This document shows positions 8,839 through 17,345 of a stretch of 64,000 nt of DNA, piece after piece. The notes under the pieces are model-generated. The model did not search any database. It was not told where the DNA came from and was given only the letters and a program-made list of their open reading frames with translations. Both the position numbers and the translations under genes were made by a program. Each line of letters opens with the position of its first letter. The first letter of the stretch is position 1. The DNA comes from Leuconostoc lactis (lineage in GTDB: Bacteria; Bacillota; Bacilli; Lactobacillales; Lactobacillaceae): the NCBI RefSeq assembly GCF_007954625.1, contig NZ_CP042420.1:535001-599000 (forward strand), read 5' to 3'.

Positions 8839-10323
8839 TCATGATGACTGACGCTGCTGCTTGATTTTATTAAAGACTTGTTGCCACTTAATCCATAGAT
8901 ACTCATCACTCATCGTTTGGCCTAATTCTCGAGCCGTTTCTTTCACGACTTGATCACGTTGTGACGCTGTTAAGTAGCCTTGTAATGCCGCTACTAATTC
9001 CGCTTGGTTTGTCACAATTTGCCCATTTTTTTCTGGCAAAACATACTCAGTGACCGTGCGGTTAATTTGCGGCACGGCATAAGCAAGCGCGGCTGTTTGC
9101 ATAAACTGATCAGGGGTCTCACCGAGATCAAGCAAAACCCGTGCATTTGACATATATTGTAAACGCTGCGCTTCATCTTGTGGTGGTATAAACTGGAAAC
9201 GGCCTTGATAAGCCGCTTGACTGGCTTCATCAACTAATCCATGCGCATTCGTTGCGGTTTGACTCGCAATTTTAATTAACGCATCAAATTCGGTATGCGG
9301 TTGCGCCGTTTCAATGAACACAATGGCCTCTGGTTGCAGCGTCATGGCGATACGAACTGCTTCAAAATCGGCCTGATTCAAATCATCGGCCACCCAATAG
9401 ATAATTGCAATTGGCAATTGTAGGTTGGGCAGTTCCGCTGTTTGCACCGGAAATGGTGGAATAATTGCCAATTGCTCTGGATTCGCCAATTGGGCCACAA
9501 TCTTATCATATTGGGCTTGGGTATCCGTCACGGCGTGTGACACGATACCAGTGATTTGTAATAACAAGGCTTGCGCTAACTGCGGGTTCGTTCGTTGTGC
9601 TTGATAACTCAATATCACCGGCTGCTTGGGTGAGATTTGACTAATTAAAAACATTGATCGTTGACTCTGGGCGATGATCAAGTTCTCTTCCGCAGGGACG
9701 TTATCTAAATGATGTGCCAATGCTGCCACCACGAGTTCCGCCATATTTTTAAATTGGGTTTGCGCAGTCCAGTTCTGCTGCGTGGTCACCGCCCCAGAGA
9801 CACAATCCTCTTGCACAGCAACTGCACCACTAGGGGTTAAGTAATCTTGGCGTATTTTGTCACCTTGCGCATTAAACGTCGTGACCCGTGAGACAAAACC
9901 ACGGTAATCAATCAGCAGTTGTTGGGTGCGTTTATCGTCGGTCCACAAATCGATCGCCACGATGCGCGTACGCCATGCTTGATCTAACCACACCGTTGCA
10001 TAAAGTTGATCATCAACTTGCACTAAAATACGATCCGGCAAATAAATAAATTGTGCCTGCGCTGGCCAGGTAAAATCAGTGACCGCCACTGGGCGATCGG
10101 CAGTAAGTCTTACCCGCTGCAACACATCATGTACCGCCCAAATTTTGGTTTCAGTCAATGCCGTATGCAATAAAATTTGATTTAAATGTGGCAAAAAATC
10201 AATCACAATCAACTCGACTGCTTGACCTTGCGACAGAAAAAGTTGTGCTTGGTGCACACTATCATTGAATTCAGGTAAACGTCTGGCGTAATCTTGCCAA
10301 TCCGGAATAATATGTATTGTCAC
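8839..10323 (-). CDS. asp1: accessory Sec system protein Asp1
   Basis: A 494-residue Asp1 family protein: N-terminal TIHIIPDWQDY, as Asp1 proteins begin with a short ..IPSWY-like strand, and a GT-B-like C-terminal half (SNARVLLDLGETPDQFMQTAALAYAVPQIN) that resembles a degenerate glycosyltransferase. The GTG at 10323 is chosen because AGAAAGGAG lies 6 bases before it and because upstream in-frame ATGs would run into the preceding terminator. It is first in asp1-asp2-asp3. It probably works with the other two in the Asp complex at the membrane. Confidence 0.85.
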   Translation of the reverse strand: MTIHIIPDWQDYARRLPEFNDSVHQAQLFLSQGQAVELIVIDFLPHLNQILLHTALTETKIWAVHDVLQRVRLTADRPVAVTDFTWPAQAQFIYLPDRILVQVDDQLYATVWLDQAWRTRIVAIDLWTDDKRTQQLLIDYRGFVSRVTTFNAQGDKIRQDYLTPSGAVAVQEDCVSGAVTTQQNWTAQTQFKNMAELVVAALAHHLDNVPAEENLIIAQSQRSMFLISQISPKQPVILSYQAQRTNPQLAQALLLQITGIVSHAVTDTQAQYDKIVAQLANPEQLAIIPPFPVQTAELPNLQLPIAIIYWVADDLNQADFEAVRIAMTLQPEAIVFIETAQPHTEFDALIKIASQTATNAHGLVDEASQAAYQGRFQFIPPQDEAQRLQYMSNARVLLDLGETPDQFMQTAALAYAVPQINRTVTEYVLPEKNGQIVTNQAELVAALQGYLTASQRDQVVKETARELGQTMSDEYLWIKWQQVFNKIKQQRQSS

Positions 10324-10401
10324 GGGGCTCTCCTTTCTCATGACCAGTACGACGTGTTTCATCAATCTATCGGCCGTCATAAGAAAATTATCATTGTTCC
10401 T

Positions 10402-10431
10402 ATTATACCAATTAACCCGAGACATTAACAA
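10402..10431 (-). promoter_or_regulatory. promoter of the asp operon
   Basis: Reading leftward: TTGTTA at 10431-10426, 18-base spacer, TATAAT at 10407-10402, about 80 bases before the asp1 GTG. The -35 box overlaps the left arm of the upstream terminator. Confidence 0.7.
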
Positions 10432-10468
10432 AACAGACACGTTGCAAAATAGCGACGTGTCTGTTTTG
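10429..10468 (-). terminator. terminator of the GNAT gene
   Basis: A 14-bp perfect stem (CAAAACAGACACGT at 10429-10442 with its complement at 10455-10468), immediately after the GNAT gene that ends at 10478 and reads leftward. Confidence 0.8.
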
Positions 10469-10477
10469 TGAAGTCGT

Positions 10478-11107
10478 TTAAACTTGTCGGACCAACGCCC
10501 AAGACTTGACTTGGGTTGTTTGAAAAGCGAGTACGCGCTCATCGATCACTTGAAAAGCATTTTTCTGGTAAAAAGCCACGTTGCGTGCCGTATTGGTAAT
10601 TAATGATACCTGTTGGCCACCGTGCTTTTTAACATATGGTAAAACAAATTGGGTTAATGTTTTTGATCCAATTTGCTGGCCTTGATGTGCTGGATTGACT
10701 GCTAATAAATTAACATGCCAATTGGCCTGCTGATCTTGTTGTGGGACTTTTTCGGCATCATCTAACATCTGTAAAAATCGGCCCAATTGATGGGTCAAGA
10801 CGTACGGCAGTAATTTTAAACCGCCATATTTCAAATACTGCCAAATACTGGCGGTGGGTAATTGCGGCGAATCTAAAATGACCACCGACACAATTTGTTG
10901 CTGCTCTTCAACAACAAACGCTTTTTTAAGGTGAACGTTGACGGCAACATGTACCGCATGTAATTGCTGAATAAAGCGCTGATAGTCTGCCTTTTTTGTA
11001 AAAGTTTGTCCAATCGTTTGTTGGTATAACGCATAATGCTGAAAGGCATCGGCAACTAACGTCGATAAATAATTAATTTCTGGCACAACTGCTAATCTAA
11101 AATGCAT
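10478..11107 (-). CDS. GNAT family N-acetyltransferase
   Basis: A 209-residue protein with a GNAT core in its second half: NWHVNLLAVNPAHQGQQIGSKTL is strand beta-4 plus the acetyl-CoA pyrophosphate loop (Q-G-x-x-I-G), then SLITNTARNVAFYQKNAF for strand 5 and helix 4. The N-terminal 100 residues resemble the long N-terminal region of YitI-like acetyltransferases. Substrate unknown. It is divergent from a TetR gene 136 bases away that is the natural candidate regulator. It has its own terminator at 10429. Confidence 0.85.
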   Translation of the reverse strand: MHFRLAVVPEINYLSTLVADAFQHYALYQQTIGQTFTKKADYQRFIQQLHAVHVAVNVHLKKAFVVEEQQQIVSVVILDSPQLPTASIWQYLKYGGLKLLPYVLTHQLGRFLQMLDDAEKVPQQDQQANWHVNLLAVNPAHQGQQIGSKTLTQFVLPYVKKHGGQQVSLITNTARNVAFYQKNAFQVIDERVLAFQTTQVKSWALVRQV

Positions 11108-11170
11108 GGCTTGCTCCTTTAACCGCGGTTTGAAAACTTAGCTTATCCCCAGTCTATCGCGCTGAATGGC

Positions 11171-11201
11171 ATGTTACAATAAACACATCTCGTTGATGTG
11201 T
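11171..11201 (+). promoter_or_regulatory. possible promoter and operator between GNAT and TetR genes
   Basis: TACAAT at 11175-11180 can serve as a rightward -10, followed by a perfect inverted repeat ACACATC-TCGTT-GATGTGT (11183-11201). A further CACACATC copy lies at 11211-11218. Position and symmetry fit a TetR operator controlling the divergent pair. No clear -35 is seen. Confidence 0.45.
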
Positions 11202-11243
11202 CGCTTATCGCACACATCTCAGCCAATTGAGGAACAACAGGTC

Positions 11244-11789
11244 ATGGATCGCAGACAAATTAAAACGCAAGCGCAAATTAAACAGGTCTTTATTCAGTTA
11301 TTGGCCGAACAGCCCCTTGATAAAATTACCGTGGCGCAATTAGCCGATACCGCCGATATTAACCGCGGTACTTTTTATCGCTATTACCGCGATATGTATG
11401 ATCTACACGATCACCTTGTGGCGAGTTTAATCAGCGATATCACCCAAATTTTCAGTCAAAATTATCCGACAACAGCAGAAAACCATGCGATTCTCAAAAC
11501 ATTAAGTCACCAGCTTGTGGCCTACATTGGCAGCCACCAAGACACAGTGGCCGTTTTGTTACGTCAGCCAACCATTGGCGCCGCTGTTTTCCAGCAAGTG
11601 AAAGTTGCCTTTATTCAAAAAGCTTGTGCGCTCGAAGCCACTTTACCCAACAATATCCCCGATACGGTTGAAATCAATTTTATTGTGTCCGGCATCATGG
11701 GCCTGGTGATGGACTTTGTGACACAAGACTTAGCCATTTCAGCTACAACACTTGATCAACATATCTATGCCTTACTCCGTAAATTTTAA
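11244..11789 (+). CDS. TetR/AcrR family transcriptional regulator
   Basis: A 181-residue protein with an N-terminal TetR helix-turn-helix: KITVAQLADTADINRGTFYRYYRDMYDLHDHL (residues about 28-60), and a helical C-terminal ligand domain. The start at 11244 gives a normal TetR N-terminus (MDRRQIKTQAQIKQVF); an earlier in-frame ATG at 11166 lies before the putative operator and is unlikely. Divergent from a GNAT gene, which it may control together with itself. Its ligand cannot be told. Confidence 0.85.
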   Translation: MDRRQIKTQAQIKQVFIQLLAEQPLDKITVAQLADTADINRGTFYRYYRDMYDLHDHLVASLISDITQIFSQNYPTTAENHAILKTLSHQLVAYIGSHQDTVAVLLRQPTIGAAVFQQVKVAFIQKACALEATLPNNIPDTVEINFIVSGIMGLVMDFVTQDLAISATTLDQHIYALLRKF

Positions 11790-11831
11790 TCATGCGGCCT
11801 CACACAGACACATCCCCTCTTCTTTATTCAC

Positions 11832-11863
11832 AAAAAGCGCAGCGGTTAACCACTGCGCTTTTT
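11832..11863. terminator. bidirectional terminator between TetR gene and xpt
   Basis: Stem AAAAAGCGCAG (11832-11842) with CTGCGCTTTTT (11853-11863) between the convergent TetR gene and xpt. The parS site begins 2 bases further on. Confidence 0.85.
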
Positions 11864-11864
11864 G

Positions 11865-11880
11865 TGTTTCACGTGAAACA
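11865..11880. promoter_or_regulatory. parS site (ParB/Spo0J binding), perfect
   Basis: TGTTTCACGTGAAACA, the exact 16-bp palindromic parS consensus of Firmicutes. It lies in the gap after the terminator and 3 bases before the xpt stop codon, about 6 kb left of dnaA. Confidence 0.93.
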
Positions 11881-11883
11881 TGT

Positions 11884-12456
11884 TTATGAATCGAATTCAA
11901 CTTGCCCATCGCGAAATGCTTTAATCCGCGCTAAACTAACCACCGGCAAACCACGGTCATCTAACAATTGCCGACCCTTTTGGAATGACTTTTCAATCAC
12001 AATCCCAGCACCTACCGCAACCGCTTGTGCTTGATCAACAATATCAAGTAACCCAGCCACTGCTTGCCCATTCGCCAAGAAATCATCAATAATCAACACG
12101 CGTTCTCCGGCACCAAGAAAGCGCTGGTCAATCATCACGTGATTAGTTGTCTGCTTCGTATACGAATAAACGTCAGCTGTCCAAACCCCGTCGGGTAACG
12201 TCAACGACTTGTTTTTGCGTGCAAAAACTACCGGCACGTGCAGGGCCAAACCGGTAAAGACAGCCGGTGCAATGCCTGATGACTCCACCGTCAAAATTTT
12301 ATCGATCTGGTCATTTTGAAAATGTTGCGCAAAAGCTGACCCAATCGCCTGCATCAATTCAGGGTCAATTTGATGGTTCAAAAAAGCATCGACCTTCAAA
12401 ATATCGTTGCCAAGCACTCGACCTTCTTGTTTAATCCGTTCTTCTAACTGTTTCAT
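11884..12456 (-). CDS. xpt: xanthine phosphoribosyltransferase
   Basis: A 190-residue type I phosphoribosyltransferase of the Xpt family, which makes XMP from xanthine and [22 protein letters not shown] is the pyrophosphate loop region, ARKNKSLTL is the Xpt-specific stretch, and [18 protein letters not shown] is the PRPP-binding motif. In Bacillus xpt is followed by pbuX and led by a purine riboswitch; here it follows the CorA-type gene by 9 bases, with RBS AAGGA, and no riboswitch is seen. Confidence 0.93.
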   Translation of the reverse strand: MKQLEERIKQEGRVLGNDILKVDAFLNHQIDPELMQAIGSAFAQHFQNDQIDKILTVESSGIAPAVFTGLALHVPVVFARKNKSLTLPDGVWTADVYSYTKQTTNHVMIDQRFLGAGERVLIIDDFLANGQAVAGLLDIVDQAQAVAVGAGIVIEKSFQKGRQLLDDRGLPVVSLARIKAFRDGQVEFDS

Positions 12457-12465
12457 GCGTTATCC

Positions 12466-13389
12466 TTACTTTCTGAAAAAGCCGTTCAGTGCTAACAACA
12501 GACTCACAAGTCCCATTAACAGCACCGTAATCAAGATAGAAATCCACCAACTGTTTTGCATATCGGCGAACGGTAACCATTTGACATTTTCACCATAAAA
12601 ACCACTCACAATCGTTGGCACCGTCAAGACAATTGAATAGACTGTGAGGACTTTCATGGTCCAGTCCAAATCGCGACTACTCAAGTTACCATAGGCGTCA
12701 ACAACAGAATTAATCACCGCCACTGCTAAATCAGCCATGTGCTCAGCTTGACTAATTTCAACGCGCACATCATCAATATGCTCAATCTCAAAATTAGACA
12801 GCTTATCCTTAAAATCGTGCTTAAAAGTATCTAACATCACATGATTATTAGCTAATGAATTTTGAATGTAAATCATTTGCGTCTGCAAACGTAACAAATC
12901 GTTCATTTGCTTTGTTGTGCGTTTTTGATGTCCCAATTGCGATTGAATCACCCGCCGCTTGCGGTTAATTTCAGTAATTTGTTCGACATAGCGCATCATC
13001 AGTGTATATAAGCCCGTCATCACAAAATCAATGGCCGTAATATCCGTATCAGCGACCCGTCCTTGCCGATTTTCCGGCGCTAACAGTACCGCTTGCACAT
13101 AATCAGTCACGGTGTGTGAAAAGGTATATAAATCGCCATGGGCAAATAAAATTCCAATCGGCCGTGTTTCCACCACATCATCATGATACGAAATCACGTC
13201 AATCACCATTAACGCTTCTTCAGCCGCCGCGTCATATTCCATCCGAACAGCTTCATTATGATCGATAGCATACCCAATCATTTCATCAGTTAATTCGTGA
13301 TCTGCTACCAAGACCTTAGTATCTTCAGGGGTCAAATTCGATATATGATGCCACGTAAAGCGGCTAAATTTTTTAACTGTTTCGATCAT
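12466..13389 (-). CDS. corA: CorA-family divalent cation transporter with altered GMN motif
   Basis: A 307-residue CorA-type protein: cytoplasmic N-terminal domain, a long helix with coiled character (about 130-235), then two C-terminal membrane helices (about 243-265 and 280-303). The conserved pore motif YGMN reads YGEN here (GFYGENVKWLP). In CorA the GMN triplet selects hydrated magnesium, so Glu at the Met position could change selectivity or it may be a subfamily trait. The start overlaps the end of the upstream GNAT gene by 17 bases. Probably cotranscribed with that gene and xpt. Confidence 0.85.
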   Translation of the reverse strand: MIETVKKFSRFTWHHISNLTPEDTKVLVADHELTDEMIGYAIDHNEAVRMEYDAAAEEALMVIDVISYHDDVVETRPIGILFAHGDLYTFSHTVTDYVQAVLLAPENRQGRVADTDITAIDFVMTGLYTLMMRYVEQITEINRKRRVIQSQLGHQKRTTKQMNDLLRLQTQMIYIQNSLANNHVMLDTFKHDFKDKLSNFEIEHIDDVRVEISQAEHMADLAVAVINSVVDAYGNLSSRDLDWTMKVLTVYSIVLTVPTIVSGFYGENVKWLPFADMQNSWWISILITVLLMGLVSLLLALNGFFRK

Positions 13390-13831
13390 CTCTATACGTC
13401 ACATTGCTTGGTTGCGCAAAATTATCGCGGGCGACAATACGAAAACCTTCACGTTCATAAAAGCGTTGTGCTGCCACATTAGCCTGCACAACTTTCAGTT
13501 CTAATGGCCGTTGCACTTGCTGCCGCGCCCAATTCAGTAAGGCTTTGCCCACACCTTGTTGCTGCCAACCAATCTTCACAAAAAGTAAATGCAAAAAACT
13601 ATCCCATTCAGATAAGGCTGCAAAGCCGACAATTTCATCAGCCACAACAGCGACTTGCACCAATTCACCCACACTCACCCGCTCAAAATCCGCATACTGT
13701 GGCTTTTTTACCCATGGAAAATAGGCCTGCCGGCTAGTGAGATAAATCTTGGCCACACTAGGCACATCTTGTGGCCGCATTGGCCGTAAGTGTACCGTAT
13801 GATCTGGAGAAGTTGTTGCATCTTGTGCCAT
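13373..13831 (-). CDS. GNAT family N-acetyltransferase
   Basis: A 152-residue single-domain GNAT protein: VHLRPMRPQDVPSVAKIY opening, DSFLHLLFVKIGWQQQGVGKALLNWA with the Q-x-x-G-V-G-K acetyl-CoA loop, and VVQANVAAQRFYEREGFRIV for the last strand-helix pair. Its 3' end overlaps corA by 17 bases. The substrate is unknown. Confidence 0.88.
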   Translation of the reverse strand: MAQDATTSPDHTVHLRPMRPQDVPSVAKIYLTSRQAYFPWVKKPQYADFERVSVGELVQVAVVADEIVGFAALSEWDSFLHLLFVKIGWQQQGVGKALLNWARQQVQRPLELKVVQANVAAQRFYEREGFRIVARDNFAQPSNVTYRDDRNS

Positions 13832-13950
13832 TCAATGTTTGACTACTTTCATTAAAATTCAACGCCTAACCATTACGATAATAATCGCTAGCGCATAACA
13901 GCATTTATTATAACAGTTTTTCTGTGTGACTGTAACCGCCTCTAAAGACA

Positions 13951-13986
13951 CAAAAAAAGAACAACTTTCTATTAGAAAGTTGTTCT
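13951..13986 (-). terminator. terminator of the rnpA-yidC operon
   Basis: AGAACAACTTTCT (13958-13970) pairs with AGAAAGTTGTTCT (13974-13986). Leftward it is followed by seven T residues. It lies directly after yidC. Confidence 0.9.
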
Positions 13987-14000
13987 GCTGTAAGCATTGT

Positions 14001-14840
14001 TTATCGGCGCGTTCCGCGCTTTGCTTTTTTAATTTTACGTTGCAATTCACGTTCTTTTTGCTTGAGTAATTCGCGTTCACGACGAATCTTAAACGGATTT
14101 TGCAAGAAGAATGTTTGAATTGTCTGGAAGACGTTACCAACAACCCAGTAAAGTGACAAAGCACTTGGTACCGCAATGGCTGAAAAGAAGATCACCACGG
14201 GGAAAATATAAGGCATCGCCTTTGTCATCCCGTTTTGTTCTGGCGTTGACTGCATTGACAACCATGATGAGGCAAACGTAAAGACTGCCGCTAAGATTGG
14301 CAAAACATAGTAAGGATCATGACTACCCAATTGCAACCACAAGAACTTACCTGACTTCAACACAGGTGATGTGTAAATGGCTTGGTACAAAGCAATCAAA
14401 ACTGGCATTTGTACAATTAATGGTAACAATGACGCAAATGGGTTAACCCCAGCTTCTTTATACAAAGCTTGTTGCTCTGCCATCATTAATTGACGGCTTT
14501 CAGTATCCTTACCTGGATACTTTGCTTGCAACGCTTTCAAGGCTGGTTGCACCCCTTGCATTTTCATCATTGAATGGACTTGATAAACCATCAATGGCAA
14601 AATCAAGAAACGAATCAAAATGGTGAAAATAATGATACCCATGCCGTAGTTGTTGCCAAACCAAGCGGCTGACCCCAAAATAGCTGATGTAAAGGCCGCA
14701 ACAATTGCGCCCCACAGCCCATTAGAAGCAACATGCCCGTGAAAAGAGGCACTGGCAATGACAATAATCACTAACGCCACGGCTGCTAGGATAAGGGGTA
14801 ACGGGCCAATCTTTTTTAGAATATTTTCAAAACGTTTCAT
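14001..14840 (-). CDS. yidC: membrane protein insertase YidC
   Basis: A 279-residue YidC/OxaA insertase of the Gram-positive type. An N-terminal hydrophobic segment (about 13-33) is followed by the five-helix core; the conserved hydrophilic-groove Arg is in ILIRFLILPLMV, and the C1 helical hairpin follows it. The Lys/Arg-rich tail (from about 250) can bind ribosomes. Most Gram-positive homologues are lipoproteins with a Cys after the first hydrophobic stretch; this one has no Cys. The ATG overlaps the rnpA stop (ATGA). Order rpmH-rnpA-yidC is standard near oriC. Confidence 0.95.
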   Translation of the reverse strand: MKRFENILKKIGPLPLILAAVALVIIVIASASFHGHVASNGLWGAIVAAFTSAILGSAAWFGNNYGMGIIIFTILIRFLILPLMVYQVHSMMKMQGVQPALKALQAKYPGKDTESRQLMMAEQQALYKEAGVNPFASLLPLIVQMPVLIALYQAIYTSPVLKSGKFLWLQLGSHDPYYVLPILAAVFTFASSWLSMQSTPEQNGMTKAMPYIFPVVIFFSAIAVPSALSLYWVVGNVFQTIQTFFLQNPFKIRRERELLKQKERELQRKIKKAKRGTRR

Positions 14841-15187
14841 CGGTCTTCTACTTTCAAAATATTAGCTAATTTTAGCACATGTGTGATTTGTTCTTTGATG
14901 AATTTTTGGCTTTTTTTGGCAACAGCTGGGCGCGCAATAATTAATAAGTCCAACTCTTGCGGTAATTGTGGTTTCAGTTCTAAAATACTTTGTCTAATGC
15001 GCCGCTTGACCCAAACACGATCATGCGCCTTCCCAACCTTCTTACTCACTGACAAACCCAAACGAAAATGCTTTTGCTCAGGCTTTTGGAGCTGGTAAAG
15101 AATAAAATATTTATTTGCGACAGACTGATGCTTATTAAAAACGATTTGAAATTCAGCCGGTTTTTTTATTCGGAAAGTTTTTCTCAT
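14837..15187 (-). CDS. rnpA: ribonuclease P protein component
   Basis: A 116-residue RnpA. The RNR-like signature reads KKVGKAHDRVWVKRRIRQS, followed by DLLIIARPAVAKKS. It binds the RNase P RNA and helps cut 5' leaders from pre-tRNAs. Overlaps yidC by 4 bases and lies downstream of rpmH, from which it is separated by a terminator-like hairpin. Confidence 0.95.
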   Translation of the reverse strand: MRKTFRIKKPAEFQIVFNKHQSVANKYFILYQLQKPEQKHFRLGLSVSKKVGKAHDRVWVKRRIRQSILELKPQLPQELDLLIIARPAVAKKSQKFIKEQITHVLKLANILKVEDR

Positions 15188-15267
15188 TAGATTTAGTCTC
15201 TCTTGAGGGATATGTACGCGGTTTTGGCCGCATCGCGATGCCGGCCTACCCTAGCAGTCCTCACGCT

Positions 15268-15303
15268 TTTAAAAAAATAAAAAAGCCACTGCATAGCAGC
15301 GAC
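15268..15303 (-). terminator. terminator or attenuator after rpmH
   Basis: Reading leftward after the rpmH stop: GTCGCTGC, loop TAT, GCAGTGGC (8 pairs including two wobbles) and then six T, an A and seven T. Partial termination here would give more L34 than RnpA. Confidence 0.7.
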
Positions 15304-15307
15304 CTTG

Positions 15308-15442
15308 TTAGGCTGATAGAACCTTGCGGCCCTTTGCACGACGGCGAGCCAAAACTTTACGACCGTTGCTCGTGCTCATACGCTTACGGAATCCGTGTAC
15401 GCGTTCACGATGGCGCTTCTTTGGTTGGTATGTACGCTTCAT
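15308..15442 (-). CDS. rpmH: ribosomal protein L34
   Basis: A 44-residue protein beginning [18 protein letters not shown] and ending KGRKVLSA, a clear bL34 with its Arg/Lys-rich sequence. It lies upstream of rnpA, and the strong GGAGGTGAACACAC ribosome site precedes the ATG at 15442. It is a component of the 50S subunit. Confidence 0.97.
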   Translation of the reverse strand: MKRTYQPKKRHRERVHGFRKRMSTSNGRKVLARRRAKGRKVLSA

Positions 15443-15608
15443 GTGTGTTCACCTCCATTCGCGATTTTTACCTGCAAAAACTTTGCAATTCGATTTTAAT
15501 CATATCATGGATCACATCTATAAGCAAGCGTATCCGTGTAAATCAATCGCTGACTCATGTGTGACTCAATCCAATATGACCATTGTACGCTATCTCAGCA
15601 TTTTGAAC

Positions 15609-15641
15609 AACAAAAAAAGCCATCGACTGATGGCTTTTTCA
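15609..15641 (-). terminator. terminator of yebC
   Basis: AAAAAGCCATC (15614-15624), loop GACT, GATGGCTTTTT (15629-15639), just downstream of yebC reading leftward. Confidence 0.88.
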
Positions 15642-15649
15642 TCCCCTGC

Positions 15650-16366
15650 TTAGAGTGCAACGTTATGATGTACCTTTTGGACATCATCATCGGCTTCAAG
15701 GGCATCCACGAGCTTTTCAAATGTTGCCAAGTCTTCTCCTTCAAGCGTGACTTCGGCTTGTGGTAGCATCGTAATTTCTGTCGTTGAAAATTCTGACACA
15801 CCGTTTTGACGAAGGGCCTCAATTGCCTTATGCAAATCAGCTGGTTCGGTATAAACGACCACTTGATCGTCTTGTTGTTCCGCATCACGGACATCAACTT
15901 CGGCTTCTAACAACGTTTCCAATACGGCATCCGCATCGTCACCTTCAAAGACAACAACGCCAGTTTCATCAAATAAGTAGCTGACAGAACCAGCGGCACC
16001 GTAAGTCCCACCGTTCTTGTTAAAGGCTGTGCGGACATTCGTAGCTGTGCGGTTAACGTTAGATGTCAACGTATCAACAATCAATAATGACCCATTTGGT
16101 CCAAAGCCTTCATAGCGCCCTTCGATAAAGGTTTCATCCCCTGAACCCTTGGCCTTTTCTAACGCACGTTCGATAACATGCTTTGGCACTTGTGCTTGCT
16201 TGGCACGTTCAATGACGAACTTTAACGTTGAGTTTGCTTCTGGATCAACACTGTTGCCTTGCTTGGCAGCCGCGTAGATTTCGATCCCATACTTACTGTT
16301 GACTTTGGCGGCAGCCCCATCGGTCTGCGCCTTTTTCATCTTAATGTTTTCCCACTTACGTCCCAT
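15650..16366 (-). CDS. yebC: YebC/PmpR family protein
   Basis: A 238-residue YebC-family protein: [28 protein letters not shown]-terminus, [30 protein letters not shown], and three alpha/beta domains in the usual order. The family was long annotated as a transcription regulator; recent work ties it to translation of difficult proline-rich stretches. The N-terminus resembles the YeeN-type subgroup. Monocistronic, start preceded by GAGGTGAG, own terminator at 15609. Confidence 0.9.
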   Translation of the reverse strand: MGRKWENIKMKKAQTDGAAAKVNSKYGIEIYAAAKQGNSVDPEANSTLKFVIERAKQAQVPKHVIERALEKAKGSGDETFIEGRYEGFGPNGSLLIVDTLTSNVNRTATNVRTAFNKNGGTYGAAGSVSYLFDETGVVVFEGDDADAVLETLLEAEVDVRDAEQQDDQVVVYTEPADLHKAIEALRQNGVSEFSTTEITMLPQAEVTLEGEDLATFEKLVDALEADDDVQKVHHNVAL

Positions 16367-16448
16367 GGTCTCACCTCATCTGTTTTTGTTTATCTCTTCA
16401 ATATTATCACGGTTACATCGTATTTTGTACGATAAAATACGCGCTGCT

Positions 16449-16982
16449 TCATTTAATCACGCGATATTCACCTGGCTTCAAGTCAGCCAAATGATAGTCC
16501 CCAATGTGCGTCCGGATCAAACGCAAAGTTGGCAGCCCTACCGCAGCAGTCATCCGACGTACTTGCCGATTACGGCCTTCCTTAATTTTAAGTTGAATAA
16601 AACTTGTGGGTTGGTTTTTGCGCACACGAATCGGATTCTCTCGTGGCCATAGCCATTTTGGATACGGGATGCGCTTAGCTTTTGCCGGCAGTGTCCAGCC
16701 ATCCTTTAATTCAACCCCATTTTCGAGTTGCTTTAATTGCGCCTTGGTTGGCACGCCCTCAACTTGTACTACATATGTTTTATACGCCTTATTCTCCGGA
16801 TCAGTCAAAGCATGGTTCAACTTGCCACTGTCGGTTAACAGCAACAAGCCTTCACTATCCATATCCAAGCGACCAGCCGCATAAACACGTGGGATATCAA
16901 TATAATCTGCTAGCGTTGGCCGACCATCAGCATCTGTGAACTTCGTCAACACATTATAGGGTTTGTTAAAAAGTACGATCAT
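16449..16982 (-). CDS. rRNA pseudouridine synthase, RsuA/RluE type
   Basis: A 177-residue protein without the usual N-terminal S4 domain: MIVLFNKPYNVLTKF opening, catalytic Asp in AAGRLDMDSEGLLLLT, and KIKEGRNRQVRRMTAAVGLPTLRLIR at the end. Length and lack of S4 are like RluE, which modifies 23S rRNA. The start is uncertain: ATG 16982 lies only 7 bases after TATAAT, which would make the mRNA leaderless; ATG 17003 would add 7 residues but has no ribosome site. Confidence 0.85.
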   Translation of the reverse strand: MIVLFNKPYNVLTKFTDADGRPTLADYIDIPRVYAAGRLDMDSEGLLLLTDSGKLNHALTDPENKAYKTYVVQVEGVPTKAQLKQLENGVELKDGWTLPAKAKRIPYPKWLWPRENPIRVRKNQPTSFIQLKIKEGRNRQVRRMTAAVGLPTLRLIRTHIGDYHLADLKPGEYRVIK

Positions 16983-17127
16983 ACGCTTAATTATAGCAAA
17001 CATCCTAGGTAAAAACAGGCGTTTTTTTGAAGGCCTTAAACTTTTCTTTAGAATTCACAAAGTTGTCCAAAACAAGTTACCAGCCTGTGAAGGATCAACG
17101 TTTCTGGAAACATTAATCACAGGGGTG

Positions 17128-17345
17128 TTCACAAGTTATCCACATATCCACAGGTTGTGGTTGCAAAATTGTGGATAATGTTTATAACAAACCTCAAATA
17201 TTGTCCTTACACACTTTTACATGTGTACAACATTGTTTGTTTGTGGATAACTCGTACATTTGTTCGTTCTAGTATCCACATCACCTCATTTCTTTTGTCC
17301 ACATCTGTTGAAAGGTCGTAAAATTGTCTTTTGCTTGTGGAAAAC
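17128..17345 (+). promoter_or_regulatory. oriC, DnaA-box cluster upstream of dnaA
   Basis: Perfect DnaA boxes: TTATCCACA at 17136-17144 and, inverted, TGTGGATAA at 17170-17178 and 17242-17250. One-mismatch copies lie at 17144-17152, 17272-17280, 17295-17303 and, inverted, 17336-17344. The stretch from 17004 to 17475 has no gene. Together with the boxes and AT-rich tract after dnaA this makes a bipartite origin. Confidence 0.9.

Noticed and set aside
13859..14176. A 105-codon ORF overlapping the yidC 3' end and the adjoining gap
   Set aside because: Frame-shifted shadow of yidC, rich in Cys/Asn/Lys from AT-rich DNA, crossing the yidC terminator; no ribosome site.
15222..15250. GC-rich palindrome GCATCGCGATGC between rpmH and rnpA
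   Set aside because: Short stem without T run; it may be a leader hairpin of rnpA but nothing more can be supported.
16419..16441. CGTATTTT/AAAATACG hairpin after the pseudouridine synthase gene as a terminator
   Set aside because: The stem is AT-rich and lacks a following T run, so it was not listed as a terminator.
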